This document shows, one piece after another, positions 1-7,711 of a stretch of DNA of 64,000 nucleotides (position 1 is its first letter; every line of letters starts with the position of its first letter). Both the position numbers and the translations under genes were made by a program. This DNA is from Dyella ginsengisoli LA-4 (GTDB taxonomy: Bacteria > Pseudomonadota > Gammaproteobacteria > Xanthomonadales > Rhodanobacteraceae). Where the stretch lies: assembly GCF_000334915.1 (NCBI RefSeq), contig NZ_AMSF01000085.1:1-64000 (forward strand), given 5' to 3'. The notes under the pieces are model-generated. The model was given only the letters and a program-made list of their open reading frames with translations. It was not told where the DNA came from and searched no databases.

Positions 1-545
1 CCGTCCCCCTGCCACTGCGCGCCGAGCGAATCCGGCAGTCCCGCCACCGGCGGGTCGAGCGCTCTGGCGGTCACCGACCCGGGGCCGGAACTGGCCAGCA
101 GGTAGCGCCGTTGCAGATCGCCGCGCGACAGCGTCAGCACCACGTGATCGGCGCGCAGCACCAGCGGATCATCCACGTCGGCGCGGGTGCGCCGGCTGTC
201 GCGCACATCGAGCCACAGGTAGAGACCGCTCGCATCCTGCGCCAGCAGAAGCTTGCCGCGCGCGCCCACTGGCTGGCTCCAGGGAGTGAGCGGCGCCCAG
301 TCGTCGCCGTAGCCGTCGACGGTGATCGGGGTCTGCACCGGCTGCACGTACCAGGCTCGATCACCCTCGGGCAGCCCGGCACCCGCGACCGCAAGGCTGC
401 GCGCCACCGCGCGAGCGGAAGCGGTGAGCGCCTGCGCCTGACCATCGCGCAACAGGTTCTCCATCTGCCGCACGTACAGCCAGCCGGCCACCGGCAGCGC
501 CAGGGTGCAGAGGGCAACCAGCAACAGCTTGCGGCGAAGCGTCAT
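1..545 (-). CDS. Sensor histidine kinase, N-terminal part (cut by window edge), PdsS-like
   Basis: Open frame of about 181 codons reads from an ATG at 545 to the window edge without a stop. The first 20 or so residues form a membrane segment (MTLRRKLLLVALCTLALP) after a short basic stretch. A periplasmic region follows, with a pattern like CBM9-type sensor domains (DGYGDDW near residue 80, then LYLWLDVRD). The kinase core lies outside the window, so the enzyme class is inferred from position: it follows a response regulator and a small exported protein, 13 bp after the latter's stop. The layout matches kinases named for the proteobacterial dedicated sortase system. Membrane topology is clear; the specific family is an inference from memory of related proteins. 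Confidence 0.7.
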   Translation of the reverse strand, partial: MTLRRKLLLVALCTLALPVAGWLYVRQMENLLRDGQAQALTASARAVARSLAVAGAGLPEGDRAWYVQPVQTPITVDGYGDDWAPLTPWSQPVGARGKLLLAQDASGLYLWLDVRDSRRTRADVDDPLVLRADHVVLTLSRGDLQRRYLLASSGPGSVTARALDPPVAGLPDSLGAQWQGD

Positions 546-558
546 GCCTGGTGCATGA

Positions 559-1140
559 TCAGTGTTTGGCCGCCGCCGGCGGCGTCGCCCCGCGCCGGTA
601 GACGGTGCTGCGGACCACCGCCAGCAGCTCGTCCAGCAGTGCACGGCGCTGACCATCGCTGGCGGCCAGCGTCATCGACCAGCTGAAACGGATACCGGAG
701 GCCTTTCCCGGGTCGCAGAACACGACCATGTCGTCGAGGCGGTCGCTGCCTTCGTAGACGTTCGCCGCACAGCGCATCGACGGATGCGCGATCGGCAGGG
801 TGAGCGCCCGACCCGCCGGATCGCGGCGCAGGTAGCCGGATCGATCGGCCGCCAGTTCGTCGTCCAGCGACGCCAGCTTGGCGGGCCACGCGTTGAGCAC
901 CATCACCCGCTGCGGCTCGCCGCTCCATTCACCGCGATACACCACCGCGGCCACGCCGATGGCGCGGGCATAGGTGCAGCAGTCAGCCGTCCAACCGTCC
1001 GGGGACCGTGCCGTGAGGGTCCAGGCGGGCGTGGCGCCATCGGCCTGTCCACTGGCCACGACCGGTTCGCCGGCGAGTGCCGGGCCAGCCAGGAGCAAGG
1101 CGACCGCCAGCACGAGCCACCAGCGCCTCACGGCTTCCAT
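559..1140 (-). CDS. Exported protein of unknown function between response regulator and kinase
   Basis: 193 residues starting at ATG 1140, inside the last codons of the response regulator gene (about 13 bp overlap), so the two are probably translationally coupled. Residues 1-23 form a signal peptide (hydrophobic core LVLAVALLLAGPALA). The mature part has two adjacent cysteines (DCCTYA) and two further ones, which could form disulfides in the periplasm. I do not recognise a domain. Its place inside a two-component operon suggests an accessory role in sensing or a regulated product, but this is only inference. Confidence 0.75.
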   Translation of the reverse strand: MEAVRRWWLVLAVALLLAGPALAGEPVVASGQADGATPAWTLTARSPDGWTADCCTYARAIGVAAVVYRGEWSGEPQRVMVLNAWPAKLASLDDELAADRSGYLRRDPAGRALTLPIAHPSMRCAANVYEGSDRLDDMVVFCDPGKASGIRFSWSMTLAASDGQRRALLDELLAVVRSTVYRRGATPPAAAKH

Positions 1141-1817
1141 CGATAGCCCACGCCATGCACGGTTTCGATCGCGTCGAACTCCGGCGCCACCGCGACGAAC
1201 TTCTTGCGGATGCGCTTGATGTGCGAAGTGATGGTGGCGTCATCCACCACCAGTTCGGCCTCGCGCATGAGCTGGTCGCGGTTCTTCACGTGGCCGGGGA
1301 AGCGCACCAGCGTGTGCACCATCCAGAACTCGGTGACGGTGAGCGGAATTTCCTCGCCGTTCCAGGTGATGCGCATGCGCTCGGACTCGAGCTTCAGCGG
1401 GCCGTGCTCGATCACCGTCTCGCTCGCCGCCGGCGCCTGCAGCGAGGCGATACGGCGGAACAGCGCGGCGATGCGCGCCGCGAGCTGATGCAGGCTGGTG
1501 TCCTTGCTGAGGTAATCGTCGGCCCCCAGCCGCAGCCCGGAGATCACGTCGAAATCCGAATCACGCGCGGTGAGGAAGATGATCGGCAGCGTGTCCGACT
1601 TGGCGCGCAGCTCGCGGCACAGGTCGAAGCCACCCTCGGGCTCATCGCCCAGGCCGATGTCGATGATCACCAGCTCCGGCAGGCGCATCGCGAAGGCGCT
1701 CGATGCCTCCTGCCGCGAGCCGTAGCCGCGGGTGTCGTAGCCGAAGCGGTTCAGCGCCTCGACGTAGTTGGCGCGAATGAGCGGTTCGTCCTCGACGATG
1801 GCGACGCTGCGTCCCAT
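1128..1817 (-). CDS. pdsR: OmpR-type response regulator, dedicated-sortase-system type (PdsR-like)
   Basis: 229 residues. The receiver domain (about 1-120) has the acidic patch E9-D10-E11, phospho-acceptor D53 in the stretch LVIIDIG, T83 and K105. A winged-helix DNA-binding domain (about 135-229) ends with the typical VHGVGYRW motif. ATG 1817 is chosen because an AGGGAA ribosome-binding site lies 7 bases upstream; an upstream in-frame TTG at 1835 is less likely. The sequence resembles the response regulator family that NCBI/TIGRFAM names for the proteobacterial dedicated sortase system. It should be phosphorylated by the kinase encoded downstream in the same operon. No sortase or sortase substrate gene is visible in this window. 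Confidence 0.88.
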   Translation of the reverse strand: MGRSVAIVEDEPLIRANYVEALNRFGYDTRGYGSRQEASSAFAMRLPELVIIDIGLGDEPEGGFDLCRELRAKSDTLPIIFLTARDSDFDVISGLRLGADDYLSKDTSLHQLAARIAALFRRIASLQAPAASETVIEHGPLKLESERMRITWNGEEIPLTVTEFWMVHTLVRFPGHVKNRDQLMREAELVVDDATITSHIKRIRKKFVAVAPEFDAIETVHGVGYRWKP

Positions 1818-1946
1818 GGCAGTTTCCCTGTGCAATCCGGTTCGTGGTGGCGCGCAGCGTGCATGGCGGCCTCGCCTTGCGCAAGACGCATACCCGCACC
1901 TGCCACGGCTTAGCCACAGAACGGAAACCGTTTCGCCGCTTCCGGC

Positions 1947-2711
1947 CTACTTGCCAGGTGCAGACACCCGCTGGGCGTCGCCGACCGTAACACGTCCGAC
2001 CCACCCTTCGAGCAGGCGATCCGCATAGCGGTCGAGCCGGACGAGCACCTGATCCACCGGTTGTGCCGACGGGCAGAGCACGGTAACCGAAGGGTCCTTC
2101 AGTGGATGCAGCGGTGGGACCTTTTCACCGGTGATCCCGTCAATGCATACCTTCTCGTCGAAGCCCGCCTGGCTGGTCAGATCGGACCGCTCGTGGCGAT
2201 AGTGCCTTTCGGCTCTCCGCGCCGCCGTGGCATCGCCGTAGACAGGCATCATCGCCTGCAAAAGATGCCGCGCCTGCCCCTGCTCCTGCACCGATGCCTG
2301 CTTCGCGGCCGAACGGTACACCGCGAGATAGAAGGGCGTATCCCTCTCGCTGGCCAGTTGCAGGTAGGCCAGCCCGAGCGGGCGATTGAGCTGGCCGGCA
2401 TCGCCCTTGAAATAGCCCACGCCAAGCAGGAATTGCGCCCGCTTGTTGCCCCACCGGGCGGCGTCATCGAGCATCTCCCTGGCGCGCGCGAATTTCCCTG
2501 CGGCCAGATCCCTCACGCCGACGCAGTAGTAGTACTCACCCGGCACATAGCGCTCCAGACCCTGCGGGCAGTTCGCCCTGGCCACATCAGCCAGCGGCAT
2601 CCGGTTGCCCGCGCCGGCTTGACCGGGCTGAACGGCGGGGGCCGCCATCGCGGCATGAAACATGACCACGGCGGACACCGCCAGCACCACGATACGGGCT
2701 CGAACATTCAT
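1947..2711 (-). CDS. Exported Sel1-repeat-like protein
   Basis: 254 residues from ATG 2711, preceded by a GGGAG ribosome-binding site. Residues 1-24 are a signal peptide ending near AMAAP. The central region holds helical repeat units with the Sel1-like spacing (ARWGNKRAQFLLGVGYFKG, then PLGLAYLQLAS), suggesting a small solenoid used for protein-protein contacts in the periplasm. Four cysteines are present. The frame stays open far upstream of this ATG, but that part covers the small ORFs on the other strand and lacks coding character. Function unknown. Confidence 0.78.
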   Translation of the reverse strand: MNVRARIVVLAVSAVVMFHAAMAAPAVQPGQAGAGNRMPLADVARANCPQGLERYVPGEYYYCVGVRDLAAGKFARAREMLDDAARWGNKRAQFLLGVGYFKGDAGQLNRPLGLAYLQLASERDTPFYLAVYRSAAKQASVQEQGQARHLLQAMMPVYGDATAARRAERHYRHERSDLTSQAGFDEKVCIDGITGEKVPPLHPLKDPSVTVLCPSAQPVDQVLVRLDRYADRLLEGWVGRVTVGDAQRVSAPGK

Positions 2712-2904
2712 CCAGAACTCCCTTTCCCTGGGTTCCGCCCGTTCTCCGGGCGCAATGCGCGGCACTGGCTGCCCGGGCGCGGCTTTCCCGTTGCCGGACA
2801 TACCGGGCTCGCACCAGCCGATGCCCGCAACTTGCCATGTTTTGAGCACCGCCGCATCAGACCGGCGCGCTGAGATGCACCCAGGCGCTACCGGGATCAC
2901 CGAC

Positions 2905-3018
2905 ATGAAGAAGTTCGAAGACGCACAGGAAAACAACGAGCTGCAGGGCTTCGAGCCGCTGCGCGTGGTTTTGGCCATCGGCGGGCTCGCGCTCGGGCTG
3001 TTGATGGCGCTGCACTGA
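2905..3018 (+). CDS. Small single-span membrane protein, 37 residues
   Basis: ATG 2905 opens a 37-codon frame. Its N-terminal half is polar and acidic (MKKFEDAQENNELQGFE) and residues 19-36 form one hydrophobic helix (VVLAIGGLALGLLMAL). It ends 11 bp before the next small ORF, whose ribosome-binding site AGGAG overlaps the region just after the stop, so the two look like a dicistronic unit. A strong intrinsic terminator follows at 3178. The amphipathic pattern supports a real small membrane protein. No family recognised. Confidence 0.5.
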   Translation: MKKFEDAQENNELQGFEPLRVVLAIGGLALGLLMALH

Positions 3019-3029
3019 GGAGATCCATC

Positions 3030-3152
3030 ATGTCCCATTTCGACCACTGGCTCGACAGCTTTGCCACGGACGGCTCGCCACTCCCGGCCGCGCAGGGATG
3101 CGCGATGGGAGACCAGAGGCAGGAGCCCGATCCGGACTGGCACCCGCTCTGA
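3030..3152 (+). CDS. Small acidic protein, 40 residues, unknown function
   Basis: A 40-codon frame starts at ATG 3030 behind a good ribosome-binding site (GAGGAGATCC). The peptide (MSHFDHWLDSFATDGS, ending DPDWHPL) is hydrophilic with two tryptophan-containing ends and has no signal or membrane segment. It lies between a small membrane-protein ORF and an intrinsic terminator 25 bp downstream, so it is probably the last gene of a two-gene transcript. I do not recognise a family; coding status rests on the ribosome-binding site and the context. Confidence 0.45.
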   Translation: MSHFDHWLDSFATDGSPLPAAQGCAMGDQRQEPDPDWHPL

Positions 3153-3177
3153 CCCGCCCTTCATGGACGTTCCTCTT

Positions 3178-3206
3178 GCTCCCCTCGATGAGGGGAGCTT
3201 TTTTTT
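3178..3206 (+). terminator. Rho-independent terminator after the two small ORFs
   Basis: Perfect 8-bp stem GCTCCCCT / AGGGGAGC with loop CGATG, followed directly by eight T. This is a canonical intrinsic terminator on the plus strand. Confidence 0.93.
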
Positions 3207-3400
3207 GGCTGCAGAAAGATGAACGGGCAGGAACCAATGGGCGCCGCGCCGATCCAATCCGGTGGATGCGCGTCGCGCCAAGCCGTGGAACGCTTCCGCC
3301 TGGCCAACCGGCGGGCGGTAGCGCGGCGCCCATCCAGGTGATCTCCCTGAACGCGTCCCGCGACGCTTTTCCCGGTGCCCCGGCACCGGGATTTCTTTTT
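3207..3400 (+). ncRNA. Candidate small RNA or structured region ending in a terminator hairpin
   Basis: No protein-coding ORF with a ribosome-binding site is evident here. The stretch holds a perfect 13-bp inverted repeat: ATGGGCGCCGCGC at 3237-3249 pairs with its exact complement at 3321-3333, closing a 71-nt structured interior. A second hairpin, CCCGGTGC / GCACCGGG (3371-3390), is followed by ATTTCTTTTT, which fits an intrinsic terminator on the plus strand abutting the convergent rpe stop. A plus-strand terminator with no coding gene before it, downstream of another terminator, suggests a small RNA of up to about 190 nt. The long arm could instead be an mRNA structure; I see no clear promoter. 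Confidence 0.35.
3371..3400 (+). terminator. Hairpin with T-rich tail, plus strand
   Basis: Stem CCCGGTGC (3371-3378) and GCACCGGG (3383-3390), loop CCCG, tail ATTTCTTTTT. Read on the minus strand, the rpe direction, the stem is not followed by T, so it acts mainly on plus-strand transcription. Confidence 0.6.
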
Positions 3401-4068
3401 CAGCCGATCGCGGCGCGCATGGCCGAGATCGCGGCGGCGTAGTCGGGGGCATTGAAGATCGCCGAGCCGGCGACGAAGGTGTCCGCGCCAGCCGCGGCGA
3501 TGGCCCCGATATTGTCCGCGCTGACGCCGCCGTCGACCTCCAGCCGGATCGCGCGGCCGCTGTCGTCGATGCGACGGCGCACCTCGCGCAGCTTGTCCAG
3601 CGCCGAGGGGATGAACTTCTGTCCGCCGAAGCCCGGGTTCACCGACATCAGCAGCACGAAGTCGAGCTTGTCCAGCACGTGGTCGAGCCAGTTCAGCGGC
3701 GTAGCCGGGTTGAACACCAGGCCGGCCTGGCAGCCCGCGTCCCGGATCAGGCCGATGGTGCGGTCGACGTGCTCGCTGGCTTCCGGATGGAAGCTGATCG
3801 AATCGGCGCCGGCCTTGGCGAAATCCGGCACGATGCGGTCGACCGGCTTGACCATCAGGTGCACGTCGATGTGCGCGCTGATGCCGTAGTCGCGCAGCGC
3901 CTTGAGCACCATCGGCCCCATCGTCAGGTTGGGCACGTAATGGTTGTCCATCACGTCGAAATGCACCCAGTCGCCGCCGGCGGCGAGCACCCTGGCAGTG
4001 TCCTCACCGAGCCGGGCGAAATCGGCCGAGAGGATGGAGGGGGCGATGATCGGGGACTGCTTGCTCAT
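3400..4068 (-). CDS. rpe: Ribulose-phosphate 3-epimerase
   Basis: 222 residues, the usual length for this TIM-barrel enzyme, which interconverts ribulose 5-phosphate and xylulose 5-phosphate in the cytosolic pentose phosphate pathway. The family signatures are all visible: start [12 protein letters not shown], metal-binding HFDVMD (H36, D38), [18 protein letters not shown] and the second catalytic Asp in EVDGGV, with the phosphate-binding GSAIF near the end. ATG 4068 follows a GAGGT ribosome-binding site; the frame runs open further upstream without coding character. The gene is convergent with the structured region at 3207-3400. Confidence 0.97.
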   Translation of the reverse strand: MSKQSPIIAPSILSADFARLGEDTARVLAAGGDWVHFDVMDNHYVPNLTMGPMVLKALRDYGISAHIDVHLMVKPVDRIVPDFAKAGADSISFHPEASEHVDRTIGLIRDAGCQAGLVFNPATPLNWLDHVLDKLDFVLLMSVNPGFGGQKFIPSALDKLREVRRRIDDSGRAIRLEVDGGVSADNIGAIAAAGADTFVAGSAIFNAPDYAAAISAMRAAIG

Positions 4069-4165
4069 GGAACGGACCTCAGTAGGAGCGCACCGCGTGC
4101 GCGACCGATATTGCGACGTACCGGAAATGCATTGCTTTCGCGCGCTGGGGCGCTCCTGCACGCAA

Positions 4166-4969
4166 TTACTTGAAACCCTTCTCCGCCTTGACCCGCTCGT
4201 AGGCCGCGTTGATCTCGCTGGCCCGCGTTTCGGCCTGCTTGCGCATGTCTTCGGGCAGGTCGCCGAGGCGGTCCGGGTGGTGCTCGGAAATCAGCTTTCG
4301 GTAGGCACGCTTGATCGCCCGCTCGTCGGCGTCGCGGGAAATGCCGAGTACGGCATAGGGGTCGGGGCCACGATTGCTACGCTGGGGGGGAACGTAGCCG
4401 CCGCCACCGTGCCCCCCGCGCGGGCCGCCACCCGTGGCGTTCCAGGCGTAACCCTTCATCGCCATCAGCGCCATCAACTCCATGTCGCTGACGCGCATGG
4501 CGAAGGCGAGCTGGCGCAGGATCGCCATTTTCTCCGGTGGCGGATTGCCTTCGGCCAGCACCGTCTCGATCACCACGTCGAGCACCGGGAAGGCGTGGTC
4601 ACGGCGCAGGCCCACCCAGTCTCGCAGCTCGTGGATCGAGCGGGTCACGTCGAATTCCGGCGCCTTGCCGCGGTTGAAGCTGGCGATGGCCTCCTGGCGC
4701 TTGCCCTGCTCGAGGCCCATGCGGGTCATCAGGCGCTCGGCAATGGCGATCTCTGCCTCCGAAACGCGGCCGTCACTCTTGGCCACCGCACCGAGCAGCT
4801 CGAACAACGGACGAATGAATCCACCGGCCTCCGGCACCGCGCTGCGGCGCTGGCTGTAGCGCATGTTGTCGAGCACGAAGCCGATCAGCGCGCCGACGAT
4901 CGCACCCGGCAGGCCGTGGCCCAGGAACAGGCCGACCACCGCGAGCCAGAACGTGTAGGTGTAACTCAT
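4166..4969 (-). CDS. djlA: DjlA-like membrane-anchored J-domain co-chaperone
   Basis: 267 residues. An N-terminal membrane segment (about 8-32, glycine-rich as in DjlA) is followed by a TerB-like helical domain (about 50-180), a Gly/Arg-rich linker ([12 protein letters not shown]) and a C-terminal J domain (about 203-267). The J domain carries the HPD motif (EHHPDRLGD) that stimulates DnaK. This is the standard DjlA order, with the J domain facing the cytoplasm. The start ATG overlaps the stop of the upstream cytochrome gene in an ATGA arrangement, so the two are probably co-translated. Confidence 0.92.
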   Translation of the reverse strand: MSYTYTFWLAVVGLFLGHGLPGAIVGALIGFVLDNMRYSQRRSAVPEAGGFIRPLFELLGAVAKSDGRVSEAEIAIAERLMTRMGLEQGKRQEAIASFNRGKAPEFDVTRSIHELRDWVGLRRDHAFPVLDVVIETVLAEGNPPPEKMAILRQLAFAMRVSDMELMALMAMKGYAWNATGGGPRGGHGGGGYVPPQRSNRGPDPYAVLGISRDADERAIKRAYRKLISEHHPDRLGDLPEDMRKQAETRASEINAAYERVKAEKGFK

Positions 4970-5280
4970 GGACGCGGCGCCACCGGCGTCTGCGCGCTGT
5001 ACCAGCGGGCGAGCTGGTCCAGTTCCTCGTCGCTGATCGGGCCGATGGCGGCCTTCATCAGCGCCACGTTGCGGCGCCCATCGCGGTACTGCCGCAGCGC
5101 CTCGCGCAGGTAGTCCAGACGCTGGCCGGCGAGGTTCGGGGCACCCGGTATCTGCGCCATGCCATGTTCGCCGTGGCAGGCAGCGCAAAGCCCGAGGCGG
5201 GCGGGTTTCGGGGGCATTTCGGCCCGGAGCGGCGCTGCGACGGCAGCCAGGCTCAGCGCCACGATCAGGACGTTTCGCAT
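4966..5280 (-). CDS. Small exported c-type cytochrome
   Basis: 104 residues. A signal peptide (1-20, ending PLRAE) precedes a single haem-binding CAACH motif at 32-36. Downstream features fit a cytochrome c553/c4-type domain: the proline-containing GAPNLAGQRLDYL and a methionine in the NVALMKAA stretch that could be the sixth haem ligand. It should act as a periplasmic electron carrier. ATG 5280 was chosen because the signal peptide starts exactly there. It is the first gene of a pair with djlA (4-bp overlap), and its promoter region is shared divergently with purC. Confidence 0.9.
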   Translation of the reverse strand: MRNVLIVALSLAAVAAPLRAEMPPKPARLGLCAACHGEHGMAQIPGAPNLAGQRLDYLREALRQYRDGRRNVALMKAAIGPISDEELDQLARWYSAQTPVAPRP

Positions 5281-5387
5281 CGGCAACACATGGGGTTGGA
5301 GACGCATCAGTCTAGCAGCCGGCCGCGCGGTGCAACCCGGCGCACCCGTTACACTATGCCGCGCCCGCCTCACCCCGGAACCGAACC

Positions 5388-6284
5388 GTGCCCACCACCC
5401 TGTCCCAATCGAACCTGCCCGGCCTGGAACTGATCCACCGCGGCAAGGTGCGCGACGTCTACGCCCTGCCCGGCCAGCGCCTGCTGATCGTGGCCACCGA
5501 CCGCCTGTCGGCGTTCGACGTGGTGCTGCCGGACCCGATTCCGGGCAAGGGCGAGATGCTCACCCAGATCTCCAACTTCTGGTTCGGCAAGACCGCCCAC
5601 CTGGTGCCCAACCACCTGCTGGACGTGCCGCTGGCCGACGTGCTGCCCGCCGGCACCGACCTGGCGCTGTACGCCAAGCGTGCGGTGGTCACCCGCCGCC
5701 TGAAGCCGGTGCCGGTGGAGGCGATCGCCCGCGGTTACCTGATCGGCTCGGGCTGGAAGGATTACCAGCGCACCGGCACGGTCTGCGGCATTGCCCTGCC
5801 GCCGGGCCTGAAGCAGGCGCAGCAGCTGCCCGAGCCGATCTTCACCCCGTCGACCAAGGCCGCCGTGGGCGACCACGACGAGAATGTCAGCTTCGACGCC
5901 GTGGTCGACGCGGTCGGCCGCGAGCTGGCCGAAAAGGTGCGCGACGCGACGCTGGCGATCTACCGCTGGGCCGCCGCCTACGCGGCCGAGCGCGGCATCA
6001 TCCTGGCCGACACCAAGCTGGAATTCGGCACCGACGGGGACGGCAAGCTGTACGTGATGGACGAGATGCTCACGCCCGACTCCTCGCGCTACTGGCCGGC
6101 CGACCAGTACCAGGTGGGCATCAGCCCGCCCAGCTACGACAAGCAGTTCGTCCGCGACTACCTGGAGACGCTGGACTGGAACAAGACCGCGCCGGGCCCG
6201 CACGTGCCACCGGAAGTGATCGCAGGTACCTCGGCCAAGTACGCCGAGGCACTGCAGCGACTGGCCGGAATCACCATCGACTGA
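5388..6284 (+). CDS. purC: Phosphoribosylaminoimidazole-succinocarboxamide synthase
   Basis: 298 residues, the longer form of this enzyme. It joins CAIR and aspartate with ATP to make SAICAR in de novo purine synthesis. Recognisable blocks are [11 protein letters not shown] near the N-terminus (nucleotide-binding strands), [34 protein letters not shown] and the C-terminal [14 protein letters not shown] that binds metal and nucleotide. The start is GTG 5388, with no in-frame ATG nearby. The next gene follows after 22 bp with its own strong ribosome-binding site, so purC heads a likely three-gene transcript. Confidence 0.96.
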   Translation: MPTTLSQSNLPGLELIHRGKVRDVYALPGQRLLIVATDRLSAFDVVLPDPIPGKGEMLTQISNFWFGKTAHLVPNHLLDVPLADVLPAGTDLALYAKRAVVTRRLKPVPVEAIARGYLIGSGWKDYQRTGTVCGIALPPGLKQAQQLPEPIFTPSTKAAVGDHDENVSFDAVVDAVGRELAEKVRDATLAIYRWAAAYAAERGIILADTKLEFGTDGDGKLYVMDEMLTPDSSRYWPADQYQVGISPPSYDKQFVRDYLETLDWNKTAPGPHVPPEVIAGTSAKYAEALQRLAGITID

Positions 6285-6306
6285 AGCAACCTGGGGGAGG
6301 TACGCC

Positions 6307-6777
6307 ATGCGCACCATGCAGGACTGGCTGGACAGTTACAGCGCCGATCACCAGAACCCGATCAACCAGCGCCTGCACTGGCTCTGCGTACCGCCGATCG
6401 TGTGGAGCGTCACGGCACTGCTATGGACGATTCCCGTGCCGGCGCGCTTCCTGCAACCCGGTGCGTGGGCCGTACTGGTCATGGTGGCGGCGTTTGCCTG
6501 GTACTGGAAGCGCTCGCATCGACTGGGGATCGCCCTGCTGTTGGCGTTCGCGGCGCTCGCCGTATTCACCGGCTTCCTGTTCGCCCGCCTGGGCCCCGCG
6601 AACTTGCGCTGGCTGGCGCTGGCCGTGTTCGTGGTGGCCTGGATCGGACAGTTCGTCGGCCACATGTACGAAGGGCGCCGCCCCAGCTTCCTCACCGACC
6701 TGTCCTATCTGCTGGTCGGACCCGCGTGGCTGATGGAAAAACTGCTGCGCCGGATCGGGTTCAGGGCTTCTCCATGA
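6307..6777 (+). CDS. DUF962/Mpo1-like membrane protein
   Basis: 156 residues from ATG 6307, behind a strong GGGAGGT site. The N-terminus (MQDWLDSYSADHQNPINQRLHWLCVPP) is the hallmark of the DUF962 family, which includes yeast Mpo1, an iron-dependent 2-hydroxy fatty acid dioxygenase. Conserved histidines are visible in SADH, QRLHWLC and GHMYEGRRP. Four membrane segments cover the rest, ending with LSYLLVGPAWLMEKLLRR, also typical of the family. A role in 2-hydroxy fatty acid breakdown is possible by homology but not shown for bacteria here. It overlaps the next gene by ATGA. Confidence 0.88.
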   Translation: MRTMQDWLDSYSADHQNPINQRLHWLCVPPIVWSVTALLWTIPVPARFLQPGAWAVLVMVAAFAWYWKRSHRLGIALLLAFAALAVFTGFLFARLGPANLRWLALAVFVVAWIGQFVGHMYEGRRPSFLTDLSYLLVGPAWLMEKLLRRIGFRASP

Positions 6778-7178
6778 CGCTGCTGACCCTGCTGAGCACC
6801 CTGGTCTGGTGGGTGCTGTACGGTTCCATCCTCGCCCTCTTCGGCGCCCTGATCGCCTGGCCCGTGTTGCGCTGGATCGAGCGCGCCAACGTAGTGTTCA
6901 ACCGCGTGTACCTCGCCTGCCTGCTGTGGACGCTGGCCGGCATGGCGATGGTCGCCGGCGTGGCGTTGTACGAGGGCCACGTGCGTCCGCCCTTTGCTCC
7001 GCTGCTGGCCTCCGGCGGACTTCGCATCGCCCTGGTGGTGGACATGCTGCTCGGCGCCGCCCTGCTCTGGCGGCTGATCCCGCGCAGCGATGCACGCCGC
7101 ATCCGGCCGACCAGTGCATGCCTGGCAGTTGCGGCGGTGATGGCGGTGTCCTTCGGCGTCGCCACCAGCCTGGCCTGA
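6774..7178 (+). CDS. Four-span membrane protein of unknown function
   Basis: 134 residues starting at ATG 6774, overlapping the stop of the DUF962 gene, so translation is probably coupled. Four hydrophobic segments are visible: TLVWWVLYGSILALFGALI, ACLLWTLAGMAMVAGVAL, IALVVDMLLGAALLW and CLAVAAVMAVSFGVA. There is no catalytic motif and I do not recognise a family. The end is convergent with the minus-strand gene at 7198, leaving only about 20 bp without an obvious terminator. Confidence 0.75.
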   Translation: MTLLTLLSTLVWWVLYGSILALFGALIAWPVLRWIERANVVFNRVYLACLLWTLAGMAMVAGVALYEGHVRPPFAPLLASGGLRIALVVDMLLGAALLWRLIPRSDARRIRPTSACLAVAAVMAVSFGVATSLA

Positions 7179-7197
7179 CCCATCCTCCGGCGCGGCG

Positions 7198-7623
7198 TCA
7201 GCCGTGCACCGATGCCGTGATGCCGCCGAGCATCGTCACCATCGCCACGCCAAGCGCCAGCCCCGCCACGATGCACAGGCCGGTATAGACCAGCTGCACC
7301 AGGCTGGCCCTGGCGAAGCCGATGCGCAGTCCTTCGCGCCCCGGCAGCAGCAGGTTGACCATCGCCGCGCCGATCAGGAACTGCACGACCAGTCCGAGCA
7401 GACGGCCGTCGCCGGCGATCGCGCGCGCCAGGCCGAGCACCACGGCGGAGGCGCCCGCAGTCAGCAATACCGCCCCGAAGGAGCGCAGCAGCGAAGGCAT
7501 GTAGCCCATCACCCAGCGGAACGACAACGCCTGCAGGAAGGCCGCGATCAGCAGGCCCAGTCCGATCACCACGAGTACGGCAAGCAGGCTCATGCCCGCG
7601 AGGACTCCGAACAAGCTGCCCAT
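7198..7623 (-). CDS. Four-span membrane protein of unknown function
   Basis: 141 residues from ATG 7623 with GGAGA upstream. It is almost entirely hydrophobic, with four predicted membrane helices: residues about 5-35, 46-72, 78-96 and 110-135. A conserved-looking loop LPGREGLRIGFARAS lies between the last two helices. It is separated from the amino-acid permease gene upstream by about 90 bp and may share its transcript. No family recognised. Confidence 0.72.
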   Translation of the reverse strand: MGSLFGVLAGMSLLAVLVVIGLGLLIAAFLQALSFRWVMGYMPSLLRSFGAVLLTAGASAVVLGLARAIAGDGRLLGLVVQFLIGAAMVNLLLPGREGLRIGFARASLVQLVYTGLCIVAGLALGVAMVTMLGGITASVHG

Positions 7624-7711
7624 TCCACGTTCTCCAAGTGGATGCCACGTACGCCCCGGCCCTGGATCGTGGCTCGCCCAGCGTAGCGCAGAGCTCAGTG
7701 GCGACGGAACG

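Noticed and set aside
7179-7197. Search for a terminator between convergent genes
   Set aside because: No stem-loop with a T-tract is present in this short gap.
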